Source: an uncultured Flavobacterium sp.
GTDB lineage: Bacteria > Bacteroidota > Bacteroidia > Flavobacteriales > Flavobacteriaceae
Direction: 5' to 3'
Assembly (NCBI GenBank): GCA_934636265.1
Contig: CAKUAD010000002.1
Location: 53,590 to 117,589, forward strand
DNA: 64,000 nucleotides
Part shown: one piece after another, positions 43,335 through 52,289 of the stretch
Numbering within the stretch: the stretch's first letter is position 1
Layout of the letters: the number at the start of each line of letters is the position of its first letter
The notes under the pieces: model-generated
What the model was told of the DNA's origin: nothing
Databases searched by the model: none
The model's input: the letters and a program-made list of their open reading frames with translations, nothing else
Program-made: the position numbers and the translations under genes

Positions 43335-43988
43335 TCATTTGTTTATCAACATGTCCAGAAAACTGGCGTCGATGTGAATAAAGTCAGGAAAGGTATACTG
43401 TGCCCGCGAGAGGATATTGGCATCGCCAATGCCCACGCTTACCATTCCTGCAATGTTGGCGGCTTCAATGCCAGCCTCAGAATCCTCAAACACCACCGAT
43501 TGTGTTGCGTCAGTCCCTAAAAGTCGCGCTGCCTGCACAAAAACTTCAGGATCGGGCTTGGCGTTGGTGACGTCGTTTCCGTCGACAATGGCATCAAAGT
43601 ACTGCAAAAGGTGTACTTTTTCGAGTATGGGACGGGCGTTTTTACTAGCACTTCCCAAAGCAATTTTTTGCCCGTGTTCCCTAAGGTATTGCAAGGTCAT
43701 CTCGACACCGGGCAGGATTTCATCGCGGTTCATGTTGTCGATGTACGACAGATAATCTTCATTTTTTTGACGTAGCCAATGGTTTTTGTCTTCCTGGGTG
43801 GCGCTTATTTGCCCCAGTTCCAGGATGATGTCGAGCGACCGCACGCGGCTGACGCCTTTAAGTTTTTCGTTGTGTTCAGGCGTAAAGGCAATGTCGAGTT
43901 CGGCGGCAATTTTTTGCCAGGCCATAAAATGATACTTTGCCGTGTCGACGATTACGCCGTCGAGATCAAAAATGAATGCTTTACTCAT
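43335..43988 (-). CDS. pgmB: Beta-phosphoglucomutase
   Basis: 217 residues from ATG 43988 (MSKAFIFDLDGVIVD). HAD motif I with D8 and D10, the cap segment KLKGVSRVRSLDIIL near 44, motif II GSASKN near 115 and motif IV VFEDSEAGIEAA near 167 are all present. It interconverts beta-glucose-1-phosphate and glucose-6-phosphate, the step after maltose phosphorylase. It overlaps the MFS transporter stop by eight bases, so an earlier start at 43997 is possible but less natural. Confidence 0.94.
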   Translation of the reverse strand: MSKAFIFDLDGVIVDTAKYHFMAWQKIAAELDIAFTPEHNEKLKGVSRVRSLDIILELGQISATQEDKNHWLRQKNEDYLSYIDNMNRDEILPGVEMTLQYLREHGQKIALGSASKNARPILEKVHLLQYFDAIVDGNDVTNAKPDPEVFVQAARLLGTDATQSVVFEDSEAGIEAANIAGMVSVGIGDANILSRAQYTFPDFIHIDASFLDMLINK

Positions 43989-45516
43989 TAATTTCAATTT
44001 TTTTCCGGGTCGAAACGCCCAGTGTGAGCAATCCGGCCAAAATCATCGAACAGCCGCCTACGATTAGTGCGTAGACCGGCTCGCTGTTAAAAAATTCCTT
44101 GACCATGAATCCCAGAATGGTACCCGCCACGATTTGGGGAATAACAATAAAAAAGTTGAATACGCCCATGTAATAACCCATTTTGGCAGCCGGCAACGAT
44201 CCGGAGAGCATGGCATACGGAATAGACAGTATACTTGCCCAGGCAATCCCGACACCCACCATGGCCATGAGCAGCCCGATCTTGTCGGATAAAAAGTAGA
44301 TGGAAATAAGCCCAAATCCGCCAAAAACCAGCGCCAGCATGTGGGTAAATTTGTTACTGGTGCGTTTGGCCACCGCGGGAAGCAAAAATGCGACTGCAGC
44401 GGCAACGCCATTGTAAACCGCAAACATGAGCGTAACCCAGTCGGCAGCATCGTTGTAAAGTTTTGATGTGGTGTCGGTTGTGCCAAACACGTGTCCGGTA
44501 ACCGATTGCGTGGTGTAAATCCACATGGAAAAAAGCGCAAACCATGAGAAGAACTGAACGTAAGCCAGTTGTTTCATCGTTTTGGGCATGTTAAGAAGGT
44601 CAGTGACAATGTTAGTCAATCCGTTGTGAACGTTTGCTTTGCGAAGTTGCGATACGATGGCAAACAATACCCCGACGACCAAAAGCCCGATGGAGAGTAT
44701 GTACAATTCCTTGTGTTGGTTGTTTTGACCCGCTTCATTGACGTTCTGGTTCACCTGATGCACAAACCAAGTGGCGACTGCACCAACGATGGTCAGGACC
44801 AGCCCGATGGCAAACTGCCGCGAAAGTGAAACTGTGTTGCTTTGGACTTTGCCGCCCTTGCTTTTTTCAGCGTCTTCAAAGGCCTGGAGGTCCTCGGGCG
44901 AATATTCGGATGATTTGAAAACCGTCCAGAGCACTGCCAGTAAAAATACCGCCCCTCCAACATAAAACGACCATTTGACCGAATCAGGAATAATACCTTG
45001 TGGCGCAGTGTTGCTGATGCCTAAAACGTTGGCAAAAAGCCACGGCAGTGCCGACCCGACCACGGCACCGAGTCCGATAAAGAAACTCTGCATGGCAAAG
45101 CCAAGCGTTCGTTGGCTTTCGGGGAGATTGTCGCCTACAAATGCCCGGAACGGTTCCATCGAAATGTTTATGGACGAATCCATGATCCAGAGTGTTCCGA
45201 TGGCAATCCACAATGTTGGGGAGTTTGGCATCATTACCAAGGCGATGGCCGAGAGGATGGCGCCCGCAAGGAAATACGGACGTCGTCGGCCCAGCCTTGT
45301 CCAGGTCCTGTCAGAAAAATAACCAACAATGGGCTGTACGATCAGTCCGGTTAGTGGCGCCGCCAGCCAGTAAAGGCCAAGCTTGTCCACATCGGCACCA
45401 AGGGTGTCAAAAATACGGGAAGTGTTTGCGTTTTGAAGCGCAAAGCCAAATTGTATCCCGAGAAACCCGAAACTCATGTTCCAAATTTCCCAGAAACCTA
45501 ATCTGCGTTTTTCCAT
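43981..45516 (-). CDS. malT: MFS sugar transporter, maltose type (GPH/SLC45-like)
   Basis: 511 residues with about 12 membrane helices. The N-terminal GFWEIWNMSFGFLGIQFGFA (residues 7-26), SDRTWTRLGRRRPY near 68-81 (MFS loop motif) and NISMEPFRAFVGDNLP near 118 mark the SLC45/maltose permease group of Bacteroidota. It would import maltose or maltodextrin across the inner membrane. First gene of the operon malT-pgmB-malP-(RAYT)-susA-GH31-GH13-BaiN. Candidate LacI operators lie 127-170 bases upstream. The symbol follows common usage for this locus and is not the E. coli MalT activator. Confidence 0.88.
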   Translation of the reverse strand: MEKRRLGFWEIWNMSFGFLGIQFGFALQNANTSRIFDTLGADVDKLGLYWLAAPLTGLIVQPIVGYFSDRTWTRLGRRRPYFLAGAILSAIALVMMPNSPTLWIAIGTLWIMDSSINISMEPFRAFVGDNLPESQRTLGFAMQSFFIGLGAVVGSALPWLFANVLGISNTAPQGIIPDSVKWSFYVGGAVFLLAVLWTVFKSSEYSPEDLQAFEDAEKSKGGKVQSNTVSLSRQFAIGLVLTIVGAVATWFVHQVNQNVNEAGQNNQHKELYILSIGLLVVGVLFAIVSQLRKANVHNGLTNIVTDLLNMPKTMKQLAYVQFFSWFALFSMWIYTTQSVTGHVFGTTDTTSKLYNDAADWVTLMFAVYNGVAAAVAFLLPAVAKRTSNKFTHMLALVFGGFGLISIYFLSDKIGLLMAMVGVGIAWASILSIPYAMLSGSLPAAKMGYYMGVFNFFIVIPQIVAGTILGFMVKEFFNSEPVYALIVGGCSMILAGLLTLGVSTRKKIEINE

Positions 45517-45642
45517 TTATCAAAACTTAAGGGTTTCGAAGTGGGTATAAGCCTTGACAAACGGGGTAAAAATATAAAATTGGATTAACAATGAACGGTT
45601 GATGGTGAACATTTCGAAAAAAAGACAGGCGAATTATACAGT

Positions 45643-45685
45643 TACAACGTTTTCGTGTTGATAAAAATTGATTGCAACGTTCAAG
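45643..45685. promoter_or_regulatory. Candidate LacI-family operators upstream of the maltose operon
   Basis: AACGTTTTCGTGTTG (45646-45660) is the exact reverse complement of 47614-47628 in front of susC. A second, weaker AACGTT-centred site (TTGCAACGTTCAAG) lies at 45672-45685. LacI-family regulators typically bind such CG-centred palindromes. The link to this regulator is inferred. Confidence 0.6.
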
Positions 45686-45869
45686 CTGCTAGGTAGATTT
45701 AGGAAAAATAGAGTTACAAATCTGCTTTTAGGGTAACTGGGAGGGAAACTCCAATTCAATAAGGCAACACTACTCCGGATTCGCATTAGCCCAATTCGCG
45801 CCAATCAGCCTTGCTTGAAAAAGTGCGAAATCAAATATGGATTTTTAAATTTTTAGTGTTGCACGGGTT

Positions 45870-45902
45870 AAACCCCAAAGGTTTTAAAAACCTTTGGGGT
45901 TT
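45870..45902. repeat. REP-like palindrome P3
   Basis: AAACCCCAAAGGTTTT, one A, AAAACCTTTGGGGTTT: identical over 33 bases to P2. It lies in the 990-base gene-free stretch 45517-46506, which also holds the operators, a half-module at 45931-45959, element M4 and structured element E; elsewhere in it I see nothing. Confidence 0.9.
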
Positions 45903-45930
45903 GCAAAATAGAAATGCCAGCCGATCCCCG

Positions 45931-45959
45931 GTTACAGAAAATCTGTAAAAGATGTTAAG
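45931..45959. repeat. Half-module of the TIR family
   Basis: GTTACAGAAAATCTG followed by TAAAAGATGTTAAG, a degenerate right-end module with the CAGAAAATCTG palindrome, about 30 bases after P3. Confidence 0.45.
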
Positions 45960-46190
45960 GGTTCAATGGATCGCGGAATAGGATGGGACAATTGCCAATT
46001 AAACAATTAACACTCCTGGCGACGCCAACTGAGCCTGGCTGATAAAGTTTGCGGCTAAAATCGCAGGTTCGGCTTGGCATTAATCCTGACGGTTGCGAAA
46101 TGTGCTTCACCCGCGTAGCCGTTAAGTGAAATTTTCTTTAACCGTGACATTTGGGTAATGTTCGCTGTTGACCGTAAACCCGTTTGATGA

Positions 46191-46333
46191 ATTAACAATT
46201 TCGGCAGAAAAACTGTATCGCGGTTTGGGATTTTTTTTGTGGGAATAAATCCCATTGCCCCCTTCCCATTCACTGACAATGTACAAAATTTTTCTAAAGG
46301 TTGTATTGCGGAAAATCTGCCAAAATTGTTAAA
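46191..46333. repeat. TIR-bounded intergenic element, copy M4 (143 bp)
   Basis: The left end ATTAACAATTTCGGCAG (46191-46207) and right end CTGCCAAAATTGTTAAA (46317-46333) are inverted repeats. The core (GGGATTTTTTTTGTGGGAAT region, CCCATTGCCCCCTTCCCATT) matches M1 closely, making M1 and M4 the best-preserved pair. Confidence 0.8.
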
Positions 46334-46399
46334 GATGCAGCGTGCCGGCTAGACCCGTGGAAATAAGATGGAGAAAATCACTAATTGTCATTAAAAAAT

Positions 46400-46481
46400 A
46401 GCCCTGATGGAAGCGGCATCCTTTTGCGGCGCGGTTCTTTAAGCGCCGCAAAAGATACAGCGGACAGCAGGAAAAGCTCCT
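46400..46481 (+). ncRNA. Covarying intergenic structured element, copy E
   Basis: Outer helix AGC (46400-46402)/GCT (46476-46478) and CCTG (46403-46406)/CAGG (46468-46471). The inner helix TTTTGCGGCGC (46422-46432)/GCGCCGCAAAA (46443-46453) is a perfect 11 bp. It is the cleanest copy and sits just downstream of the lacI-type gene on the opposite strand. Confidence 0.7.
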
Positions 46482-46506
46482 AAAAAAGCTGACTGTCAGA
46501 CGCTGA

Positions 46507-47529
46507 TCAGCCGATGGTTGATTCGCGCTCGATAAGGTGCGTCTCGATGACCTCGGTGCGGTAGGTTTCGTCTTCCTCGTCATTTGATTCGAGGCGCAAG
46601 ATTAGCATCTCAGCCGCTTTTCGCCCCATTTTGATGCCATTTTGACTTACGGTGGTGATCGACGGCGTTGAGTAGGCCGATATAATGCCGTCGGTAAAGG
46701 CAATGACCGAAAGGTCTTGCGGCACTTTTAGCCCCAATTTGTGCGCCGTTTTGATGCAGGTCACGGCAAAGAGTTCGTTGACGGCAAATACAGCGTCGAT
46801 GGCGCGCTGTTCAATGACTTTACTGATTTCAACCTCGCAATGATCAACGTCTTCTATGCGGATGATGATGTTTTCATTGATGGGGATGTCGTGGTCCCGC
46901 AAGGCTTTCATGTAGCCGTCGGTGCGCAGTTTTCCTACGCTTACGTAGTCGACGGTGGTAACGAGTGCAATTTTTTTTCGGCCTGACCGGATGAGGTTCT
47001 GCACGGCTTCATACGCGGCGGCTTTGTCGTCGATGATGACTTTGTCGCAGAGGATCTGATCGGTGACGCGGTCAAACATCACCACTGGCATGCCCTGATC
47101 GATAACCTCGGTGATGTGGTGAAAATCGCCCTTGAACTGGGTTTCTTTAGACAGCGACAGGATAAAACCGTCGGTGCTCCCGTTAGCCAGCATTTCCATG
47201 TTGATGACTTCCCGGTCAAACGATTCGTTGGAAAGGCACACGATCACGTTATAACCCTGTTCATTGGCCACTTGCTCGATCCCGCTGATAACGGTGGCAA
47301 AAAAGTGGTGGACGATTTCAGGAATGATGATGCCTATTGTCTTGGTTTTCCGGTTCTTAAGGCTTAAGGCGATGTTGTTGGGCTTGTAGTTGTACAACTT
47401 GGCAAAAGCCTGCACTTTAAGGCGGGTGTCTTCACTGATTTCCGGGCTGTTGCGCAAGGACTTTGAAACGGTCGAAATAGAGACGTCAAGTTCCTTGGCT
47501 ATTTGTTTCAGGGTGACTTTTTTCTTCAT
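46507..47529 (-). CDS. LacI-family transcriptional regulator
   Basis: 340 residues from ATG 47529. The N-terminal helix-turn-helix (VTLKQIAKELDVSISTVSKS, residues 4-23) and hinge (YNYKPNNIALSLKNRK) are typical, and a periplasmic-binding-protein-like effector domain (about 60-335) follows. An in-frame extension to 47619 was rejected because it would put 30 unrelated residues before the HTH and read through the operator. It lies between the maltose operon and susCDE, divergent from the latter, and probably represses both in response to a maltodextrin (inference). Confidence 0.92.
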   Translation of the reverse strand: MKKKVTLKQIAKELDVSISTVSKSLRNSPEISEDTRLKVQAFAKLYNYKPNNIALSLKNRKTKTIGIIIPEIVHHFFATVISGIEQVANEQGYNVIVCLSNESFDREVINMEMLANGSTDGFILSLSKETQFKGDFHHITEVIDQGMPVVMFDRVTDQILCDKVIIDDKAAAYEAVQNLIRSGRKKIALVTTVDYVSVGKLRTDGYMKALRDHDIPINENIIIRIEDVDHCEVEISKVIEQRAIDAVFAVNELFAVTCIKTAHKLGLKVPQDLSVIAFTDGIISAYSTPSITTVSQNGIKMGRKAAEMLILRLESNDEEDETYRTEVIETHLIERESTIG

Positions 47530-47613
47530 GCTCAGAGATTCAGGATAAAGGTAAACGTATTTTTCAAAAAAACTAAAAATAAGCGGGCGATGGCTCACGG
47601 CGTGTAAAGTTTT

Positions 47614-47632
47614 CAACACGAAAACGTTTTCG
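47614..47632. promoter_or_regulatory. Candidate LacI-family operator upstream of susC
   Basis: CGAAAACGTTTTCG (47619-47632) is a perfect 14-bp palindrome centred on CG, within the larger CAACACGAAAACGTT block shared with 45646-45660. It lies between lacI and susC, 112 bases before the susC start, so it could serve both genes. Confidence 0.7.
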
Positions 47633-47743
47633 GCACGTAATTAACAATGGTGAAACGATTTTCTAGAAAATATTAAACTATTTTTAACATTCGAAGTGGA
47701 GTATAAGCGCAAACAAAATTGAAAATTAACCTAATCAAAATGT

Positions 47744-50650
47744 ATGAAAGCAATTTACACTAAGTTGTTACTCTTCGTACTGTTTTTGCCCTTTGGCCTG
47801 CTTGCGCAAGGTTCTTTGAGCGGAACGGTTCTCGAAAAATCATCCGGGCAGCCGTTGCCGGGGGTGAACGTACTGGTTCAGGGTACTGCAACCGGCGTTC
47901 AGACTGATCTGGACGGCCGTTTTAGCCTGCCGGTGAAGAATGGCGACGTCGTGCTTTTCTCCTACGTGGGGTACGCCGAACAAACCCTTACCTATAACGG
48001 CCAGCAAAATGTAACCATCAGCCTTGACGAAGCGGCCAACCAGATTGGCGAAGTCGTCGTTCAGGTAGGTTATGGTTCCGTTCGCAAAAAGGACGCGACC
48101 GGATCGGTGGCGGTTGTAACCCAGAAAGACTTTGTCAAAGGACCCGTGGTGGCTGTCGATCAGATGGTTCAGGGTAAGGTGGCTGGTTTACAGGTAACCA
48201 ACGGTGGAGGGTCGCCTGGCGAGGGCGCTACCATTCGCATCCGCAGTGGCTCATCGCTTAACGCCAACAACGATCCGCTCTATGTGATTGACGGTGTTCC
48301 TGTTGCGGCAGGCGGCATCAACGGGGGGCGAAACCCATTGGCTACCATCAACCAAAACAATATTGAATCGGTAACGGTGCTCAAAGACGCGTCGGCTACT
48401 GCCATTTACGGGTCGCGGGCGTCAAACGGCGTTGTGATCATTACCACTAAAAAAGGCCGCAAGGGTGAGATGAAGGTGGAGTATAATTCTTACCTTTCCG
48501 TGAGTGAGGTTGGCGACACAGTCGATGTGCTTTCGGCCTCGCAGTTCCGCGACTACATCACCAACAACGGAAACGCTGATCAGGTTGCCCTTTTGGGCGA
48601 TGCCAATACAGACTGGCAAGATAAAATTTACCGTACCGCTATCGGAACTGATCACAACATTGCCGTTTCCGGCGGTACCGACCTGATTACCTATCGCGCA
48701 TCGGTAGGATTTGCCAACCTTAATGGTATCCTGGAGCGTGACAACCTGCGCCGTGGGACGATGGGTCTTAACCTGATCGGGAACTTTTTTGACAACCATC
48801 TTAAAGTTGAGGTTAACAGCAACTCGTCATCAATGATGAACGATTACAGCAATCGTGGTGCTATTGGCGCAGCGACAGCGTTTGATCCGACCCAGCCGGT
48901 ACGCAACGCCGACGGTACGCTTTTTCAATGGAACGAGATTCTGTCAGTCCGCAATCCGGTTTCCCTGATCGAACAGTTTAACAACTACGGAAACTCATTT
49001 CGCAGCATCGGCAACATTCAGTTTGATTACAAACTGCACTTTTTTCCTGACCTGAAACTCGTGGCCAACCTTGGTTATGATGAAATGTCCGGACGTGCCT
49101 ACGGCGGTGTGTCTCCAAACTATGCATATCCGGAAAGCGGAAACCGCTACGACAGCCGCAATGAGCGCAAAAACCGCCTGATGGACTTGTATGCCAACTA
49201 CAACAAGCGCGTTGGCGACTGGCTCTCGGTTGACCTTACCGGCGGTTACAACTATCAGGATTTTCGCGACCGCACCGAGACGTTTAATTATGACGAGTCA
49301 AACGATTTGCTCATTCCTAACCCGGTCATCCCGGTACGCGTCAACCTGCAGTCATTTTTTGGTCGTGCCAACATAGGGATCCTCGACCGCTACCTGGTTA
49401 CTTTGAGTTACCGCCGCGACGGGACTTCACGCTTTACCGATGAATTCCGCTGGTCAAACTTCCCGGCCGCAGCATTGGCCTGGAAAATCAAGGAAGAGGC
49501 TTTCCTGAAAGACTCAAAAACTATTTCCGACTTGAAACTGCGTGTGGGCTGGGGTATTACCGGTCAGCAGGACATTGGGAACAACTACCCATCAATACCG
49601 CTTTATTTGGGAGCCGATCAGGGCGCACAGTATCAGTTTGGCAACCAATTCTACATTCCGTTCCGTCCGCAATCATACAACCCAAGCCTGAAATGGGAAG
49701 AAACTGAAACCCGCAATGCCGGTATCGACTTTGGTTTCTTTGACAACCGCTTTACCGGATCGGTAGACGTTTATGAAAAGCGCACCAAGGATCTTTTGGC
49801 TTTTGTTCCAAACCCGGCGTTTTTTGGATTCTCGAATGCGGATAACTACAACATCGGTAAGATGACCAACCGCGGTCTTGAAATTGCCGCGCAAGTGGTG
49901 CCGGTGCGCACCAACGATTTGGAGTGGACTGTTGGCGGAAACATTACTTTCCAGGATTCGGAAGTGACCGATTTGTTCCTCGATCCGGAATTCTTTAACG
50001 GACTGGCTGCGGGCCCTTCGATTGAAGGTGGCGTGGGCAATACCATCCAAAACCATCAGGTAGGCTTCTGGCCAAATTCCTTCTATGTTTATGAGCAGGC
50101 TTACGACGCCAACGGAAATCCCATCGACGGACTGGTCATTGACCGCAATGGCGACGGAACGATATCTGACGAGGACCGCTACCGTTACAAAAAGCCAACT
50201 GCCGACGTATTTTACGGATTCTTTACGAATTTGGTTTACAAGCAGTTTGATTTTGCCATGTCTTGGCGCGGCAGCTGGGGTAATTATATGTATAACAACG
50301 TCGACGCCAACCTGGGCTGGCAAGGTCAGTTGCTGATTCGCAACACTGATCTGTCCAACGGAGTGTCGGAGGTTTTGGATACCAACTTCCAGTCAGGAGG
50401 GATTGAGCGCCGTCTGTCAGATTATTACATACAGGATGCTTCCTTTTTGCGTATGGACAACGTGACGCTTGGATACACTTTCAATAACATCGGCAAATCA
50501 GATACCTCAGTACGCGTATCGGTAGCCGGGCAAAACCTGATCCTGATTACCGATTACAAAGGACTCGATCCGGAAATCGCATCGGGCGTCGACAACAACC
50601 TGTATCCGCGTCCGCGTATCTACACTCTTGGTTTAACTGTGAATTTTTAA
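47744..50650 (+). CDS. susC: SusC-type TonB-dependent outer-membrane transporter
   Basis: 968 residues with a signal peptide (to LLAQ, residue 22), a CarboxypepD_reg-like domain (about 24-105: GTVLEKSSGQPLPGVNVLVQ), a TonB-box region (VVVQVGYGSVRKKDATGSV), plug (about 115-225, GKVAGLQVTN, VIDGVPV) and a 22-strand barrel ending RPRIYTLGLTVNF with terminal Phe. It imports starch oligosaccharides with the SusD lid. First gene of susCDE plus the T9SS amylase, preceded by the candidate operator. Confidence 0.94.
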   Translation: MKAIYTKLLLFVLFLPFGLLAQGSLSGTVLEKSSGQPLPGVNVLVQGTATGVQTDLDGRFSLPVKNGDVVLFSYVGYAEQTLTYNGQQNVTISLDEAANQIGEVVVQVGYGSVRKKDATGSVAVVTQKDFVKGPVVAVDQMVQGKVAGLQVTNGGGSPGEGATIRIRSGSSLNANNDPLYVIDGVPVAAGGINGGRNPLATINQNNIESVTVLKDASATAIYGSRASNGVVIITTKKGRKGEMKVEYNSYLSVSEVGDTVDVLSASQFRDYITNNGNADQVALLGDANTDWQDKIYRTAIGTDHNIAVSGGTDLITYRASVGFANLNGILERDNLRRGTMGLNLIGNFFDNHLKVEVNSNSSSMMNDYSNRGAIGAATAFDPTQPVRNADGTLFQWNEILSVRNPVSLIEQFNNYGNSFRSIGNIQFDYKLHFFPDLKLVANLGYDEMSGRAYGGVSPNYAYPESGNRYDSRNERKNRLMDLYANYNKRVGDWLSVDLTGGYNYQDFRDRTETFNYDESNDLLIPNPVIPVRVNLQSFFGRANIGILDRYLVTLSYRRDGTSRFTDEFRWSNFPAAALAWKIKEEAFLKDSKTISDLKLRVGWGITGQQDIGNNYPSIPLYLGADQGAQYQFGNQFYIPFRPQSYNPSLKWEETETRNAGIDFGFFDNRFTGSVDVYEKRTKDLLAFVPNPAFFGFSNADNYNIGKMTNRGLEIAAQVVPVRTNDLEWTVGGNITFQDSEVTDLFLDPEFFNGLAAGPSIEGGVGNTIQNHQVGFWPNSFYVYEQAYDANGNPIDGLVIDRNGDGTISDEDRYRYKKPTADVFYGFFTNLVYKQFDFAMSWRGSWGNYMYNNVDANLGWQGQLLIRNTDLSNGVSEVLDTNFQSGGIERRLSDYYIQDASFLRMDNVTLGYTFNNIGKSDTSVRVSVAGQNLILITDYKGLDPEIASGVDNNLYPRPRIYTLGLTVNF

Positions 50651-50662
50651 AAAAAATAATAT

Positions 50663-52270
50663 ATGAAAAATCTGAAATTGAAACTTGCGGCGCTGGCATC
50701 AGTAATGCTGGTATGTTGGGTTTCGGTATCGTGCGTGGACGATCTCGACCAGGCACCGGAGGATTCATCGTCGCTTTTGACAAGTGAGGAATTCTTTAAA
50801 AATCCCGAATCCTACAAGCAGTTCCTGGCCAAGTTATACGCCGGATTGGCCACAACGGGTCAATCAGGTCCGGCCGGATCGCCCGACATTTCGTTTATTG
50901 ACGAAGGGTTTAGTCAATACATTCGTGGTTACTGGAACATGCAGGAACTCACCACCGACGAAGCAATCATGGCCTGGAATGACCTTACCATCAAAAATTT
51001 CCATTTTCACAACTGGACACAAACTGATGTTTTTATCAACGCTACCTTTTCGCGACTGGCGTTCCAGGTGACCAACTGTAACGAGTTTTTGCGCCAAACC
51101 ACCGACGCCAAGCTTGACGGACGCGGCGTATCCGGGGATTTGCGTGCGCAGATTCAGGTGTATCGCGCCGAAGCCCGCTTTTTGCGCGCCCTGAGCTACT
51201 GGCATCTGATAGATCTTTTTGGCGGTGCGGCTATCGTAACCGAGGATTCACCTTCTACGTATTTCCTTCCGGAGTATGCCAACCGTCAGCAATTGTTTGA
51301 TTTTGTCGAGACTGAATTGGCCGACATCGAGGATGATCTGGCTGATCCGAACAGCAACGAGGCGTTCCGCATTGACCGCGCCGCACTTTGGATGCTTCAA
51401 GGCAAATTGTACATGAACGCGGGCGTTTACGTTGGTACTGACCGCTATAACGATGCACAGATCGCGCTGGAAAAAATCTTTAACCAGTCATCTTATACCC
51501 TGCACGACAACTATCGCGAACTTTTCCTGGCCGACAACGATACCAATGGGGCGCAGAACGAATTTATTTTTGCCGTTAATTTTGACGGTATCAATACAAA
51601 AACGTATGGCGGAACCACCTATCTGACTCACGCACCGGTAGGTGGCAGCATGCAGGCATCGGAGTTTGGCATTAACGGGGGATGGGCAGGAATCCGGACT
51701 ACATCGGCATTTGTAGCTAAATTTGCCGGAATGGAAGCCGATGCGCGCCGTCAATTCTATACCAGTGGCCAATCTCTGGAAATCGACGACGTAGGCAGTT
51801 TTACCCAAGGCTATGCGATTTCCAAATGGCGTAACGTTGATACCCAGGGCAATCCCGGATCAGACGCACAGGGCGATTTTGTAGATATCGACTTTCCGGT
51901 TTTCCGATTGGCCGATGCCTACCTGATGTATGCCGAATGTGCCGTTCGCGGAGCAGGGAATCTGGGAACAGCCGTGGGCTATGTTAACCAATTGCGCCAG
52001 CGCGCGTATGGCAACAATTCCGGCGACATTTCCGCGAGCGACCTCGACCTGAACTTTATTCTGGACGAACGTGCCCGTGAACTTCACTGGGAGGGACATC
52101 GCCGAACCGATTTGATCCGTCACGGCAAGTTTACCGGTTCTTCATACGTTTGGCCATGGAAAGGGAATGTTCCGGGAGGCGCACCGACACCTTCGTTCAG
52201 GAATTTGTTCCCGATTCCGTCCAATGCCATATCGGCTAACCCTAACTTGCAACAGAACCCTGGATATTAA
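50663..52270 (+). CDS. susD: SusD-type starch-binding outer-membrane lipoprotein
   Basis: 535 residues. A type II signal peptide ends with the lipobox SVSC (Cys near residue 24). The SusD/RagB TPR-like fold is shown by VYRAEARFLRALSYWHLIDL (near 169-188), the DEYANRQ-type region, and the C-terminal LDERARELHWEGHRRTDLIR (near 470). It binds glycans at the cell surface as lid for SusC, which it follows after 12 bases. Confidence 0.94.
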   Translation: MKNLKLKLAALASVMLVCWVSVSCVDDLDQAPEDSSSLLTSEEFFKNPESYKQFLAKLYAGLATTGQSGPAGSPDISFIDEGFSQYIRGYWNMQELTTDEAIMAWNDLTIKNFHFHNWTQTDVFINATFSRLAFQVTNCNEFLRQTTDAKLDGRGVSGDLRAQIQVYRAEARFLRALSYWHLIDLFGGAAIVTEDSPSTYFLPEYANRQQLFDFVETELADIEDDLADPNSNEAFRIDRAALWMLQGKLYMNAGVYVGTDRYNDAQIALEKIFNQSSYTLHDNYRELFLADNDTNGAQNEFIFAVNFDGINTKTYGGTTYLTHAPVGGSMQASEFGINGGWAGIRTTSAFVAKFAGMEADARRQFYTSGQSLEIDDVGSFTQGYAISKWRNVDTQGNPGSDAQGDFVDIDFPVFRLADAYLMYAECAVRGAGNLGTAVGYVNQLRQRAYGNNSGDISASDLDLNFILDERARELHWEGHRRTDLIRHGKFTGSSYVWPWKGNVPGGAPTPSFRNLFPIPSNAISANPNLQQNPGY

Positions 52271-52289
52271 TCAAATAAAATTGTAGAAA

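Noticed and set aside
24257..45902. Palindromes P1-P3 as Rho-independent terminators
   Set aside because: Arms are long and AT/GC mixed with no downstream T run beyond the symmetric TTT, one copy lies inside a coding frame, and P2 and P3 are identical over 33 bases. A dispersed repeat explains them better.
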